Assembly: GCA_016704345.1 (NCBI GenBank)
Contig: JADJAH010000003.1
Coordinates: 62,001-126,000 of the forward strand
Reading direction: 5' to 3'
DNA length: 64,000 nucleotides
Source of the DNA: Ignavibacteria bacterium
GTDB taxonomy: Bacteria > Bacteroidota > Ignavibacteria > Tepidaquicellales > Tepidaquicellaceae
The notes under the pieces are model-generated. The model was given only the letters and a program-made list of their open reading frames with translations. It had not been told where the DNA came from and did not search any database. The position numbers and the translations under genes were made by a program. This document shows positions 9,031 to 19,040 of this stretch, piece by piece. Every line of letters starts with the position of its first letter. Position 1 is the stretch's first letter.

Positions 9031-9495
9031 ATGAACTCTTACGATCAGTCAGTTTACGATCTCTGGCAAAGATTCATCGAAGCAAATCCGGAATACGCCG
9101 ACAGAGAATTCACGGCGTGGTATTTTTGTGATACGGAGGATTGTGCCAACAAGCTCGCTGAACTTGTCAAACAAGGCATCAAGCGGGGCACAACTTCATT
9201 GAACTACTGGTACGAGACAGCTGGAGAAAAATTGCCGGAAGCGGGACAGTTGAATGTAATTACAGACTGGAACGGAAAAGCTCAGTGTATTACGAGGACA
9301 AAAAAAATTACAATACTTCCGTTCAGAGAAGTAGGGGAGGATCTGGCTTTTATTGAAGGCGAAGGAGACAAGTCACTTGACTACTGGAGAAAAGCGCACA
9401 TAAGTTTTTTCACAAGGGAGTTGGAGAAATTGAATATCCAATTCAATGAAGACATAGTGGTTGTGTTTGAGGAGTTTGAATTAGTGTATCAATAG
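9031..9495 (+). CDS. ASCH-domain protein
   Basis: The 154-residue cytoplasmic protein matches the ASCH (ASC-1 homology) fold, a PUA-like beta-barrel expected to bind RNA or nucleotides. Diagnostic stretches are the GIKRGTTSLNYWY block near residues 50-62 and AGQLNVITDWNGKAQCI near 71-87. Others are the FREVGEDLAFIEGEGDKSL core and the WRKAHISFFTRE helix. Stand-alone members of this length are common in bacteria and include amidohydrolases acting on N4-acetylcytidine. No substrate can be fixed here. It is the last gene of a possible three-gene run and ends before a hairpin terminator at 9618-9657. Confidence 0.82.
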   Translation: MNSYDQSVYDLWQRFIEANPEYADREFTAWYFCDTEDCANKLAELVKQGIKRGTTSLNYWYETAGEKLPEAGQLNVITDWNGKAQCITRTKKITILPFREVGEDLAFIEGEGDKSLDYWRKAHISFFTRELEKLNIQFNEDIVVVFEEFELVYQ

Positions 9496-9617
9496 GTGAA
9501 CAAATATTGCTCTTGAGATATACGGAGTTGTAAATTGGAATTATAATTATTTGGTGTATACCGGACAAATCTGCAGCAACCCAATATTAATCTTTGAACC
9601 AGCTTCACCACAAAGCG

Positions 9618-9657
9618 CAACTGCCGCAAGGCACGGGAGTGAATATAGCGGCAGTTG
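9618..9657. terminator. Hairpin between convergent genes
   Basis: A perfect 10-bp inverted repeat, CAACTGCCGC and GCGGCAGTTG, has a 20-nt loop. It lies between the convergent ASCH gene and the large T9SS gene and could serve as a bidirectional transcription stop. There is no long T-tract. Confidence 0.45.
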
Positions 9658-9682
9658 ACATCAATGTGGTTTGTTCCTCCTG

Positions 9683-12600
9683 TTACTTTATCAGCATCAG
9701 CTTTCTTGTCTGAACAAATTCGCCCACCTGCAATCTGTAGAAATAAACTCCCGTACTCATGTCAGATGCATTCATGGTCACGTTGTATGTTCCGGGTGAA
9801 AGCGATTCGTTTACTAAAGTTCTGACTTCTCTTCCGATCGCATCGAAGATCTTCAACGAAGTCATTGACCTCACTGAAGTCTTAAATGTGATCGTTGTGC
9901 TGGGGTTGAACGGATTAGGATAATTTTGAAACAATTCGATTTTCTCCGGAACAATTGTATTCTCGGTCGAGGTAATTCCTACAGGCAAAGAATAATCACT
10001 CAGCGGAGCCCAGCCGCGGTTGTTGTTCTCATGTACTTCGTTAGTCAGTGCATTGTCGGGATCAACAACTACATACATTCTTGTCGCTCTTGGAGTTGCC
10101 GGCGGAACGATCCATTGAATTGAGGCGTACTTAGATTTCCTTGAGCCAATGCCTCCGTTGATTGTTGTCTGGCCAATCTGTGTTCCGCCGTCGGCAGGAT
10201 TGCCTTTGTAGAATCTGACTGTAACAGGAGCTGTAACACCAAGCAGTCCGTAGTTGCTGACTCTTGCTTTGATTGTTATTGTATCGCCTTCCTGCGGATC
10301 GAACTTTGAAATTCTTATGTCTTTTGATCTGAACCTGTAAGCTGAATCGCTTCCCGGAAGAGGAAATCCTTTTTCGGGATCGAGTCTCCACGGCAGACTG
10401 AATGTCAGATCAGATTTGTTTCCATACTTCTCATTCCAGAATGAACTTGGGTTTGAAGAGATATTGACTTTGTAATCGAACACAAGTGCACCGTTCTTTG
10501 CCCAGTAAGCGTAAGGGATCACATAGTAAGAATTTTGCGGAAGATTATACGGAGGTGCAAGTCTGCCATAATCTCCGCGAAGCAAAACCGAAGAATTGAT
10601 CTTCGTTGTCACGCTTGATACCTGTCCCGAGTTGTATCTACCATTTACACCAACTTCAATACCCCAACCTCCCACAGAGCCGCCAACTTCAACCCCGATA
10701 TCTCTGGATGTATCCGCACCGGTTGATGTGAAGTTCTCCATTTCAAGCTGTGTAAAGCTGCTTCCGCTGCTTCCGACTGTCTGCGGGTTGAATTCATAGA
10801 TCAATTGTGCAGTGTCTTCAGAGAGCGAAACAGAATCTTTATAAGAAAGCACATTGCCGACTTCATGTTCGGGCCTGTAAATATTCCCGATAGCAAAATC
10901 ATCTTTTGATTCAATCCAGAGTTTTGTTGTTGGTCCGGGCATTACAACTATGACGTTTCCTCTGAAGTTGTTCAGGCTGTCGTAAACAGGATACTCATAG
11001 AAATCATAATCATTGACTATGTTGAAAGTCATGTCATCACCTTCGGCTCTTCTGCCTTCGGTAACTCTCACAGTGCTTCCCGAGCCCTGAACATTCTTAA
11101 ACCCTTCTGCATATGAACCGGTTATGCTTGCCTGAACTCCGATGCCGAAGAAGTTTCCTCCCGCGCTTAATGTTGCATCTACGCCCCAGTCGCTGTGAAC
11201 TTCAACGGAGATAGTTGTATCTTGCGTTGTTGACTGAATGTAATCGGCAGAGAAACCGCATCCAAAATTAGGATAGCATCCGTTAATATTGAACGGTGTC
11301 GGAACGGGTTGGAAGATATCATAATGAATGGGCGGCGTGTTGAGAATTACTAGCGGCTGCTTTACGAAAGTCTTCCTGTAATGATTAGCCGCACCTAGGC
11401 GAACGCGATCGCCGTTGAAATCTCCGACTGTCACAGCAAAGTGTCTTATCTTTCCGTTATTGCCGTCAAGTGTTGTTGCATCATAATTTTCTTTTCGGCC
11501 TTTGAGTGTGAAGGCGGTAAAGTTGTTGTTCACTTCATAAACATAGATATTGAAGAACTGAGTGTTGTTATCAAAGTCATACGGATTACCGACCGCAATT
11601 ATATCGGCCTTTCTGTTGTAATCCATATCGCTTGCTGTAAGTGCTCTCTCGGTGAAATTATTGTTGTTGCTTTCCCAGCCATAGATGGCAGGTCCGGTAA
11701 TACGGAGAGTTGGTCTGTAAAGACTGTCAACCGTGAACGCGTAAATGTTTCCGTTCGCGGCAACTGCAACATCATTCTTACGGTCGGCGTTAAGATCTGC
11801 GGCGACCACATCGAATGGTCTTGATTCTCCGAAGTTGGAGATGGCCAGAGTAGCGCGTCTTGTTGAGTTTGCAACTACCGTGTTCAGAGAATCTTTTATC
11901 TGAACGATGTCAATGTAATTTCCCGGTTGACCATTTTCACTGTGTGTCAGAGCAAAACCGGCGACAATTTCATCAAACGCATCATAGTTGAAGTCCTTTG
12001 AAGACGCAGATATTTGGATTTTTGAAATATTGAACGAAGGAGGTGTGAACAGATTCGCTGCTCCTTTTGATTCAAGTCTTCCCTGTGAATTAATATTGTA
12101 TATCCTTGTGCTGATTGCCCATGATGTTCCGACCCTTCTTACCATCACTACACCAATTTCCTGAAAACCGTCATTATCAAAATCCCCGGTTGTAATATCA
12201 AACGCATCGTATTCTTGTCCGCTTATTAACTTAAATTTTTCATTGTTGATACTGTCTCCCATGATCATATTCAGCCCGTTATCAACCGTGAACAGCTTCA
12301 GCTTTAGGGATGAGTCAGGAGCGATATATCCGAGAACGAGTTCCTCTTTTACATCACCGTAAAAATTTCCCGACGCAAGTCTGAGCGGAGTTTTCGGAGA
12401 CCTTGTTGACGGCATCATTGCGTTTGGAAGATTAAGTCTCTTTGATGAATTCCACGACAATGTATTTGCGGTGATCTCCGGGATCATGAGACGGATGGAA
12501 TTATTCGGTCCTGTCCATGCGCCAACCATGTGTTTGTACTGTGCGCCAAGATAATTTCCGGAAGTTACAGCCATTCTTTTGTTCCCGATGACGGATGAAT

Positions 12601-12856
12601 CTGTCTGGAGATTTTTGGGAACAACTTTCTGATCGACATTAGTTTGATTTAGATCCATGTCGAAAATTCTTGCGCGTGCATTGTGAAGATTCGGATCACT
12701 GCCGAGGGACTGGCTGTGCAGAATTACTATCTCGTCAGAATTAACAAGATCTTTTGCTCTTCCGAGCGGATCATTTTTGTTTACCTGAGCGAACAAATTT
12801 GGGGTGATCAACAAAATAACTGTGAAGCATAGAATGAATCTTTTGAGCTTTAACAT
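9683..12856 (-). CDS. Large VCBS-propeller/CARDB protein with T9SS sorting domain
   Basis: The 1057-residue protein has a signal peptide at residues 1-23 (FILCFTVILLITPNLFAQ). Residues about 85-500 contain seven VCBS/FG-GAP-like units (TSGNYLG, ASGNFYGD, TTGDFDNDG, SSKDFNYDA, VAADLNADR, TASDMDYNR, TVGDFNGDR), enough for one seven-bladed propeller. Residues about 520-830 match no family I know. They include two Gly-rich stretches of alternating pattern, around GGNFFGIGVQASITGSYAEG and EVGGSVGGWGIEVGVNGRYN. A CARDB-like Ig domain (about 840-950, ending HENNNRGW) and a T9SS type-A domain (QNYPNPFNPSTT) follow. It is divergent from the helical-family gene at 13080, with 223 bp between. It is probably surface-exposed or released. 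Confidence 0.87.
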   Translation of the reverse strand: MLKLKRFILCFTVILLITPNLFAQVNKNDPLGRAKDLVNSDEIVILHSQSLGSDPNLHNARARIFDMDLNQTNVDQKVVPKNLQTDSSVIGNKRMAVTSGNYLGAQYKHMVGAWTGPNNSIRLMIPEITANTLSWNSSKRLNLPNAMMPSTRSPKTPLRLASGNFYGDVKEELVLGYIAPDSSLKLKLFTVDNGLNMIMGDSINNEKFKLISGQEYDAFDITTGDFDNDGFQEIGVVMVRRVGTSWAISTRIYNINSQGRLESKGAANLFTPPSFNISKIQISASSKDFNYDAFDEIVAGFALTHSENGQPGNYIDIVQIKDSLNTVVANSTRRATLAISNFGESRPFDVVAADLNADRKNDVAVAANGNIYAFTVDSLYRPTLRITGPAIYGWESNNNNFTERALTASDMDYNRKADIIAVGNPYDFDNNTQFFNIYVYEVNNNFTAFTLKGRKENYDATTLDGNNGKIRHFAVTVGDFNGDRVRLGAANHYRKTFVKQPLVILNTPPIHYDIFQPVPTPFNINGCYPNFGCGFSADYIQSTTQDTTISVEVHSDWGVDATLSAGGNFFGIGVQASITGSYAEGFKNVQGSGSTVRVTEGRRAEGDDMTFNIVNDYDFYEYPVYDSLNNFRGNVIVVMPGPTTKLWIESKDDFAIGNIYRPEHEVGNVLSYKDSVSLSEDTAQLIYEFNPQTVGSSGSSFTQLEMENFTSTGADTSRDIGVEVGGSVGGWGIEVGVNGRYNSGQVSSVTTKINSSVLLRGDYGRLAPPYNLPQNSYYVIPYAYWAKNGALVFDYKVNISSNPSSFWNEKYGNKSDLTFSLPWRLDPEKGFPLPGSDSAYRFRSKDIRISKFDPQEGDTITIKARVSNYGLLGVTAPVTVRFYKGNPADGGTQIGQTTINGGIGSRKSKYASIQWIVPPATPRATRMYVVVDPDNALTNEVHENNNRGWAPLSDYSLPVGITSTENTIVPEKIELFQNYPNPFNPSTTITFKTSVRSMTSLKIFDAIGREVRTLVNESLSPGTYNVTMNASDMSTGVYFYRLQVGEFVQTRKLMLIK

Positions 12857-13079
12857 TTTTTCTCCCGTGTTTTATTTTTTTAAATGTTGCAACAAAATTA
12901 CAGGCAGGACGGTGGCAGAGCAAAGAAACTTTTCCATGATTATCACAAGAAAGGCTCTTTCTTGAAGTTAAAAAAGTTCGATTTTTTGCTACAATTGGCT
13001 TTTTTTAGAGTTTGTAAATCACAAAATTCACCAAAAATTCAGCGGATATTATTTACATGCATTCATTACATAGGCAAAG

Positions 13080-14548
13080 ATGAAAGACACCAAGCTTGTC
13101 GATATTCTAAAAACACTCACAACTGAAGAATTAAGGGAATTCAGGAAATTTGTTGTTTCGCCTTATCATAAGAAGCGTGATGTTGAAGATTTGTTCAATG
13201 CTCTCCGGCCGTTTCATCCGAATTTTGAGGATGAGAAGCTGACGAACGAATACATTTACAATAAGCTTTTTCCCGGCAAAAAATTCGGAGATAAAAAATC
13301 TGACAGTCTCATAAAAACATTGTCATCTGACCTGTTTGCACTGTGCAAAGAGTTTCTCATTCAACTTGAGTTTGAAAAGAATGAAAATTACAGGCGATAT
13401 TTCCTTTTGCAGCAATTAAGGAAAAGAAAGTTGTATTCAGAGCATGTGAAAGAAGCAAAGCCGGCCAAAGCATATCTTGAAAAGGAAAGCGGAAATGATT
13501 TTGAACTTATACAAAAGTTTTATCTGAGCAGTTCTATGGTTGAATACCACATAGATGCGGGTGAATTTGCAGAATGCTATGAATTTGTTATTGAGCAAAG
13601 CGAATATCTTTCTGCTGCAGCATTAATTGGTATGCTTAGATTTTCCAGCCAGCAGGAAGCCGCAGAGTATGGTTACAATCTAAAGACTCGTAAGAATCTT
13701 ACTCAGGCAATTCTTTCGCATCTGAATGTAGATGCTTTGATTGATGACCTTAAGGCAAACGGAAGCAGATATCATGCCTTTATTGAGATAAACTACATCG
13801 GACATCTAATCAACAAAAGTGAAATGAGCAAGGACTTGTTTTACAAAATGAAGAAACTTCTAAGCGATAATCATGAGCTTCTTTCCGAGCGTGAGCTATA
13901 TATTTTCTACAGTATGCTGACAGCTTACGGGCACAAGGTTTTTGCCGGATCTGCCGGAAAAGAAAGTGAGAACGAGGTCTTTGAATTATACAGCAAGATG
14001 ATAGAGCTTGATGCATACAAATTTTCTTCTAACGATTACTTTCAGGTTGGATTGTTCAGAGGCATGCTCATTACGGCAAGGGCGAGCGGCAAGCTTGAAT
14101 GGATGAAAATGCTGATTGATGAGAAACTGAAGGAGTTACATCCCAACTATATTGACAACATGAAAAGTTACGCGATGGGTCAATACTATTACGGGATGGG
14201 TCTGTATGAAAAGGCTCTTGAGAGTTTGATAGTGTTGAAGTCGGATTACTTTCTTTACAAGAAAGACCTGAAGAATTTATTATTTCGTATCTATTACGAA
14301 CTTGGATATATTGAAGAATCATATTCCATGCTGGAGAACATGAAGAAGTATCTATCCAATACGGATGATCTTTCCGATAGAATAAAAAATTGAGTCAGAA
14401 TTTTGTAAGATTTGCCGGAGAACTGCTGAAAGCAAGAGACAGAAAGGACAAGATGGAAGTAGAATTTCTGAAAAAGAGTATTCGGGAATCTGACGAGACA
14501 GAATCTGCAAACTGGCTTGTTGAAAAGTTGAATGAGATTAATAAATGA
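13080..14548 (+). CDS. SPYFNK-family helical protein, -1 frameshift near the C-terminus
   Basis: This is one of seven paralogues here and belongs to no family I can name. Frame 0 ends at 14393 (437 residues). A -1 step at the A AAA AAT run (14384-14390) continues to 14548, giving 489 residues. That equals the length of intact paralogues and restores the family ending, WLVEKLNEINK. The N-terminal signature is LVDILKTLTTEELREFRKFV followed by SPYHKK, then YNKLFPGKKF. The rest is helical and TPR-like, with FxxALESLxxLKxDYF and IYYELGY near 370-405. It has no signal peptide, so it is cytoplasmic. It is divergent from the 9683 T9SS gene. Programmed slippage, mutation or a base error are all possible. 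Confidence 0.75.
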
Positions 14549-14647
14549 TGAAACAAATTTCGAGAGTCATTATCTGTTCAGGTTAGCGAATGCAGTTTTG
14601 ATATTGACGATAGCGTGGCAGAATCAGAATAATTAAACTTTATAACA

Positions 14648-15202
14648 GTGAACAGATATGTAGCACTTCTCCGCGGCATCAACGTTTCGGGGAAGAACAT
14701 TATGAGCATGAAAGCATTGAAGGAGCTTTTTGTTGATGTTGGGATGAAGAATGTTACGACCTACATTCAGAGCGGCAATGTGGTTTTTGAAACTGAAAGT
14801 GCTGACAATTCAGATATTTCGAAAAAGCTGGAGACTGCAATTAGCAAAGTGTTTGGTTATGAAGTTCCAGTCATAATCAGATCAAAGCGGGAGCTGAGGG
14901 AGATTATAGTTAAGAATCCTTTCGCATCGGAAGATGAGAAGATGTTGTATATAACTTTTCTGAAAGAGAATCCGGACAAAGAAGTGCTTGCCGAACTTCA
15001 GGGAAAGAATATTAATAATGATGAGATAAGAATTATTGATAAGAACGCATACCTCTTGATCAGAAACGGATATGGCAATACAAAACTTTCGAATGCTTTC
15101 ATTGAGAAGAAGATGAGAGCGGATTCCACCACAAGGAATATTAAGACTGTGAAGAAATTAATTGAGTTAGCGGATGATGTTTCTAGTGAAATGAGAAAGT
15201 GA
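14648..15202 (+). CDS. DUF1697-domain protein
   Basis: The 184-residue cytoplasmic protein starts MNRYVALLRGINVSGKNIMS and has TTYIQSGNVVFETE near residues 38-51. The C-terminal block SNAFIEKKMRADSTTRN completes the pattern. Together these are the hallmark of DUF1697, widespread in bacteria and of unknown biochemical role. Length is typical of the family. The start codon is GTG at 14648, chosen because the family begins with this exact (M)xxYxALLRGINV motif. It stands 99 bp after the helical-family gene and is not obviously linked to it. Confidence 0.9.
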   Translation: MNRYVALLRGINVSGKNIMSMKALKELFVDVGMKNVTTYIQSGNVVFETESADNSDISKKLETAISKVFGYEVPVIIRSKRELREIIVKNPFASEDEKMLYITFLKENPDKEVLAELQGKNINNDEIRIIDKNAYLLIRNGYGNTKLSNAFIEKKMRADSTTRNIKTVKKLIELADDVSSEMRK

Positions 15203-15507
15203 AATTAATGAGGTTTTGGTGAACAAGCTGTTTGACATCTTAAATCGGAGCTACTGTCATTGTAAAAGGCAAAGGCAAAATGGAGATCGTCACGAGAAGA
15301 ATCTGAAATAAATGCGACCATAATTTTTCAGTAAGCATAAATCAGATGACAAGATCTGACCAAACTCATTGCATCTGATCTGAGCTAAGAGCGAATATTA
15401 AGTCCTGCGGTCCGGCGGACTCAATATTTACTATGAGTCCGCCAGAGCAGGTAAAGCTTCTGAATGCAATACACATTGAAAACCATGTCGCATTCACTTT
15501 TTGAATG
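15203..15507. other. Convergent intergenic region
   Basis: This 305-bp region lies between the convergent DUF1697 gene and the dockerin-tailed BNR gene. The only structure I see is the hairpin at 15405-15450. No gene or promoter is apparent. Confidence 0.5.
15405..15450. terminator. GC-rich inverted repeat, possible terminator
   Basis: The left arm (15405-15423, containing GGCGGACTCA) pairs with the right arm TGAGTCCGCC (15434-15443), and outer CTGC/GCAG bases also pair. It lies between two convergent genes and may stop transcription from both sides. The GGCGGACTC core also resembles GC-rich repeats elsewhere in the window. Confidence 0.45.
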
Positions 15508-17148
15508 TTAAGGGGTAATCTTACTTATAAAGTTCGCTGCATTGTTATCTGCAACAGCTCCATCTGATCCGTCAACATTATCGTCACCGGTAACATCAGT
15601 TGTGACATATCCGCTGATGAAATTGAATGCATCATTATCAATCGATTGTGCATCAGATCCGTCAACAGTTCCGTCTTGATTCACATCAGCTCCGTAAATA
15701 CTATACTCTCCGCATTTCAATGCGAGGTTACTGCCGAATGCCTGAGCGGCAGCAGTTGTGAAATCGTAACTGATTGCAGTTGTTGCCGTCGGCCAGGAAA
15801 TACCGCCGACTTTTGACCAGGTTTCAATAGAATTTCTGTGCCTGATAGCAACGTAGTATGGAGTATTATCAGCAATCGCGGCCGTGAAGCTGACTGTTAA
15901 GTCTCCGCTTCCATCGCTCTTGCCCTTGGCAACATCAATTATATTATAGGGTGTCGTACCACTTCTAAGTTCAACGGTCAATGTATCACCTGTGTAATAA
16001 GTACAATTCCAGAATCCCTCAATAACAGCAGTAAGCTGCAAAGTCTTTGTAAAAGGCGGAGACATCTTAGCAACATTGCCTGTATTTCCTACGGCCCAAC
16101 CGACAGGACATCCGCTCTCAATTACAAAATCAATATCCTGAAATATTGCACCGGTTTGTGTATGTGCTGTTGACCATGTTGCACCATGATCATTCGAATA
16201 ATATACTATGGCTCCGCTTCTTATGGCCCACCATTCAGAACCATCTCCTTCCAATCCGTCAAGATTCCCGGAAGTCCCCGGAGCAGTTGCGGTAGAATAA
16301 GTAGATCCGCCGTTGGCTGATCTTACCAATGGTGTAGCGACAGGACTTCCTCCGGCTAATCCTAATCCGGAACCGCCGCTGCCATTGAAATGAAGCGCAT
16401 AAGTATTAAGCGTACCTGTTGTTGGAGAAGAACTCCATGTTAAACCCAAATCAGTTGAACGCCAAACCCTTGTTTGATTTGTTCCAAACCACATGTGGTT
16501 TCCGATGATCATAAATGAATTATTCCAGCCGGCTTCGCTTGCTGCATTTACAGGTTCAGTTGCCATTCTTGTCCATGTATTTCCTGCATCTACGGTTTTG
16601 AGAATGGTCCATTTGCCGCCAACAGGATCACCCATTGCATAGCCTTCTGTTGGAGAGATCATTTGTATACCATCAATGAATCCTCCTGATTGAGTAAAGA
16701 CCTGAGTCCAGGTTGCCCCTCCGTTTATGGTTTTGTAAATGAATGTATTGCTTGGTGAAGTTGTGCAGAATGCAATATCCCCATCAATTGCCCAAATGTT
16801 GTAAACATCACCTGTGATTCCTGTTCCGGTTGCTGATGTCCAGTTGGCACCGCCGTTTATTGTTCTTATTACCGTTGGTCCTACACCTGCAGCCCAGCCA
16901 ATCTGTGATGACACCGTAGATACAGTTAAAAGCTGATTGACAGTTCCGGAAGTTTGTGCAGCCCAAGTGTAAGAACAGGCTCCGTCAGTAGCAGGGGGGT
17001 TTACAGAAATGTTACCGGGTGTTTCATTCAGGTTTTCTCTTGCAGAAGACTGAACACTGTTGTTTGGATGATCTTTCAAACCAAATCCAGACAATAGTAC
17101 TGCAATCAACAATGCAGGAAAAGAGTAGATAAAAAACTTTGCTTTCAT
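15508..17148 (-). CDS. Secreted BNR/Ycf48-like protein with C-terminal dockerin
   Basis: I start this protein at the ATG at 17148, because a GGAGG ribosome site lies just upstream and a signal peptide follows (FFIYSFPALLIAVLLSG). An upstream in-frame extension to 17322 has no such features. The 546-residue product has BNR/Ycf48-like repeats at about 50-360 (GGANWTSA, GGATWTQV, AGNTWTRM, HGATWSTA). A shared module follows (about 365-480, AVIEGFWN to RHRNSIETWSK). A two-EF-hand dockerin ends it: DVNQDGTVDGSD, then DVTGDDNVDGSD and ADNNAANFISKITP. It has no T9SS tail. It is the only dockerin gene here on the minus strand, and no helical-family gene is adjacent. Confidence 0.85.
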   Translation of the reverse strand: MKAKFFIYSFPALLIAVLLSGFGLKDHPNNSVQSSARENLNETPGNISVNPPATDGACSYTWAAQTSGTVNQLLTVSTVSSQIGWAAGVGPTVIRTINGGANWTSATGTGITGDVYNIWAIDGDIAFCTTSPSNTFIYKTINGGATWTQVFTQSGGFIDGIQMISPTEGYAMGDPVGGKWTILKTVDAGNTWTRMATEPVNAASEAGWNNSFMIIGNHMWFGTNQTRVWRSTDLGLTWSSSPTTGTLNTYALHFNGSGGSGLGLAGGSPVATPLVRSANGGSTYSTATAPGTSGNLDGLEGDGSEWWAIRSGAIVYYSNDHGATWSTAHTQTGAIFQDIDFVIESGCPVGWAVGNTGNVAKMSPPFTKTLQLTAVIEGFWNCTYYTGDTLTVELRSGTTPYNIIDVAKGKSDGSGDLTVSFTAAIADNTPYYVAIRHRNSIETWSKVGGISWPTATTAISYDFTTAAAQAFGSNLALKCGEYSIYGADVNQDGTVDGSDAQSIDNDAFNFISGYVTTDVTGDDNVDGSDGAVADNNAANFISKITP

Positions 17149-17397
17149 TTTCTTCCTCCAATAATTTAGGTTATAAAATTTGTGAATTTGTCCAACTAAA
17201 AGGAACGTATCAATTAGATACATATTATACAATACTAATCTCAGCTTCTTATCAATCCGGGCCATAACGGTTCTATCTCTAACCATACGCGCCGAACAGT
17301 ATCCCGAAGAATTCCTTTTCAATCACTATTCATAATTTCACTTCCCACTTTTAACTTTAAACTCCTCTTATTTCTTCCCACATTTGCTGCGAACAAA

Positions 17398-18852
17398 ATG
17401 AGAGCATTTACTAAGATCTTAGCAGGACCTCTGCTTGGGGTCATCGCATTCCTACTTCTTAATTACTATTCATCCACAGGTGCAACCGCATCAAAGATGG
17501 CGGGCGTTGCAGTTTTGATGGCAGTTTGGTGGCTGACAGAAGCTGTGCCGATGGCAATAGCTGCGCTGATGCCTGTAATATTATTTCCGCTCTTGGGAAT
17601 ACTTGATTCACGGGTTACATCAACACAATACATGGATCCGATAATTTTTCTTTTCATCGGAGGATTTATTATTGCTTATGCAATTGAAAAGTGGATGCTG
17701 CATGAAAGGATTGCGCTAAGAATACTGATGAAGGCCGGCAGCAAACCATCCAGCATATTGCTCGGTATTATGATCACTACGTTTATGCTGTCGATGTGGA
17801 TCTCCAATACAGCAACGGTCATGATGCTTTACGCAAGTGTGATGGCAATAATTTTCAAGATTGAATCCAGTTCGGGAAACGACGGTTCGACAAAAGGAAT
17901 ATCTTCGGCATTGCTGATTGCACTTGCATATTCAGCAAGCATAGGGGGAATGGCAACACTTGTAGGAACTCCTACAAACATGATATTTTACAGAACTTAT
18001 ATAGACAAATTTCCTCAGAACGGAGACGTGAGTTTCTTCAGCTGGTTCTTGCTTGCATTTCCGGTTGCGGCAATATTGTTGCTTGTGACATATTTTATAC
18101 TGAAGAAGATTTTCTTAGGTAAGAATCATTCCCTTGGAATAGAGAGAACATATTTTGAAGATTCATACAAGGGTCTTGGAAAAATTACTTATGAAGAAAA
18201 ATTGATAGGCCTGATTTTTGTAATAACGGCTTTGCTTTGGTTTACCAGGGCAGATATAGAGATAGGTGGATTGAGGCTTAGGGGGTGGAGCAATTTATTC
18301 GGAAGTCCTGATTACATTAGCGACGGCGTGGTTGCGATTGCTATGGCGGTGTTGTTGTTCTTTATACCTTCAAAACAAAACAAAGGAGAGGCGCTGTTGG
18401 TATGGCAAGACATTACAAAGCTTCCTTTTGATATTATACTTCTTTTTGGAGGAGGTTTTGCGCTGGCCAAAGGGATGGAAGTTTCGGGATTGAGCACCTG
18501 GCTTGCGATGCATCTTGGTATTGTATCTAAGATGAATCTGATTTTGTTTGTACTTCTGATGTGCGGACTGGTGACAGTGATTAGTGAGTTTGCATCGAAT
18601 GTTGCGTGCATACAGTTGATGCTACCGATACTGATATCGCTTCAAAAAGAGATGGATGTAAGTCCACTTATTCTTATGATTCCAGCCACACTTGCGGCAT
18701 CACTTGGATTCATGTTGCCGGTAGCTACAGCACCGAACACGATTGTATTCAGCAGTAAAAAGTTACATGCAAGAGAAATGCTGAAGGCAGGCTTCTGGGT
18801 AGATCTTGCAGGGATTGTTATTATTTGTATTCTCGCAATGCTTGCTTTGTGA
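17398..18852 (+). CDS. DASS/SLC13-family anion symporter
   Basis: The 484-residue inner-membrane protein has about eleven to twelve hydrophobic segments. It is a divalent anion:Na+ symporter-type carrier for dicarboxylates, sulfate or similar anions. Family features are WWLTEAVPMAIAALMPVILF near residues 43-62, the first SNT-type motif SNTATVMM near 136, and GTPTNMIFY near 190. The second half repeats the fold with SEFASNVACIQLMLP near 398 and VATAPNTIVFSS near 443, where APN is part of the sodium/substrate site. The substrate cannot be told from sequence alone. It is divergent from the dockerin BNR gene and convergent with the helical-family gene at 19041. Confidence 0.9.
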   Translation: MRAFTKILAGPLLGVIAFLLLNYYSSTGATASKMAGVAVLMAVWWLTEAVPMAIAALMPVILFPLLGILDSRVTSTQYMDPIIFLFIGGFIIAYAIEKWMLHERIALRILMKAGSKPSSILLGIMITTFMLSMWISNTATVMMLYASVMAIIFKIESSSGNDGSTKGISSALLIALAYSASIGGMATLVGTPTNMIFYRTYIDKFPQNGDVSFFSWFLLAFPVAAILLLVTYFILKKIFLGKNHSLGIERTYFEDSYKGLGKITYEEKLIGLIFVITALLWFTRADIEIGGLRLRGWSNLFGSPDYISDGVVAIAMAVLLFFIPSKQNKGEALLVWQDITKLPFDIILLFGGGFALAKGMEVSGLSTWLAMHLGIVSKMNLILFVLLMCGLVTVISEFASNVACIQLMLPILISLQKEMDVSPLILMIPATLAASLGFMLPVATAPNTIVFSSKKLHAREMLKAGFWVDLAGIVIICILAMLAL

Positions 18853-19040
18853 CACCAGGTAGTTAGAAAGAACCGGATGAGTAAACTGCGCTTGTATAAG
18901 AACACATTGGGTTTCTCGCAAATTCGCAGAGTCGCAAAGAGGATATAGATTGTTTCAGAGTAGAAGTGAATTGAATAAGATCGCAGAGTGCAGAAAACTT
19001 TCTTAGGTGATCAACAGATTCAAGTGAACGTTCATCGTCA

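Noticed and set aside
12884..13126. 80-codon open frame between the 9683 and 13080 genes
   Set aside because: It overlaps the start of the helical-family gene in another frame, has no family match and lies in the divergent promoter region.
17149..17322. N-terminal extension of the dockerin BNR protein to 17322
   Set aside because: It would bury the signal peptide behind 58 unrelated residues. A GGAGG site points to the ATG at 17148.
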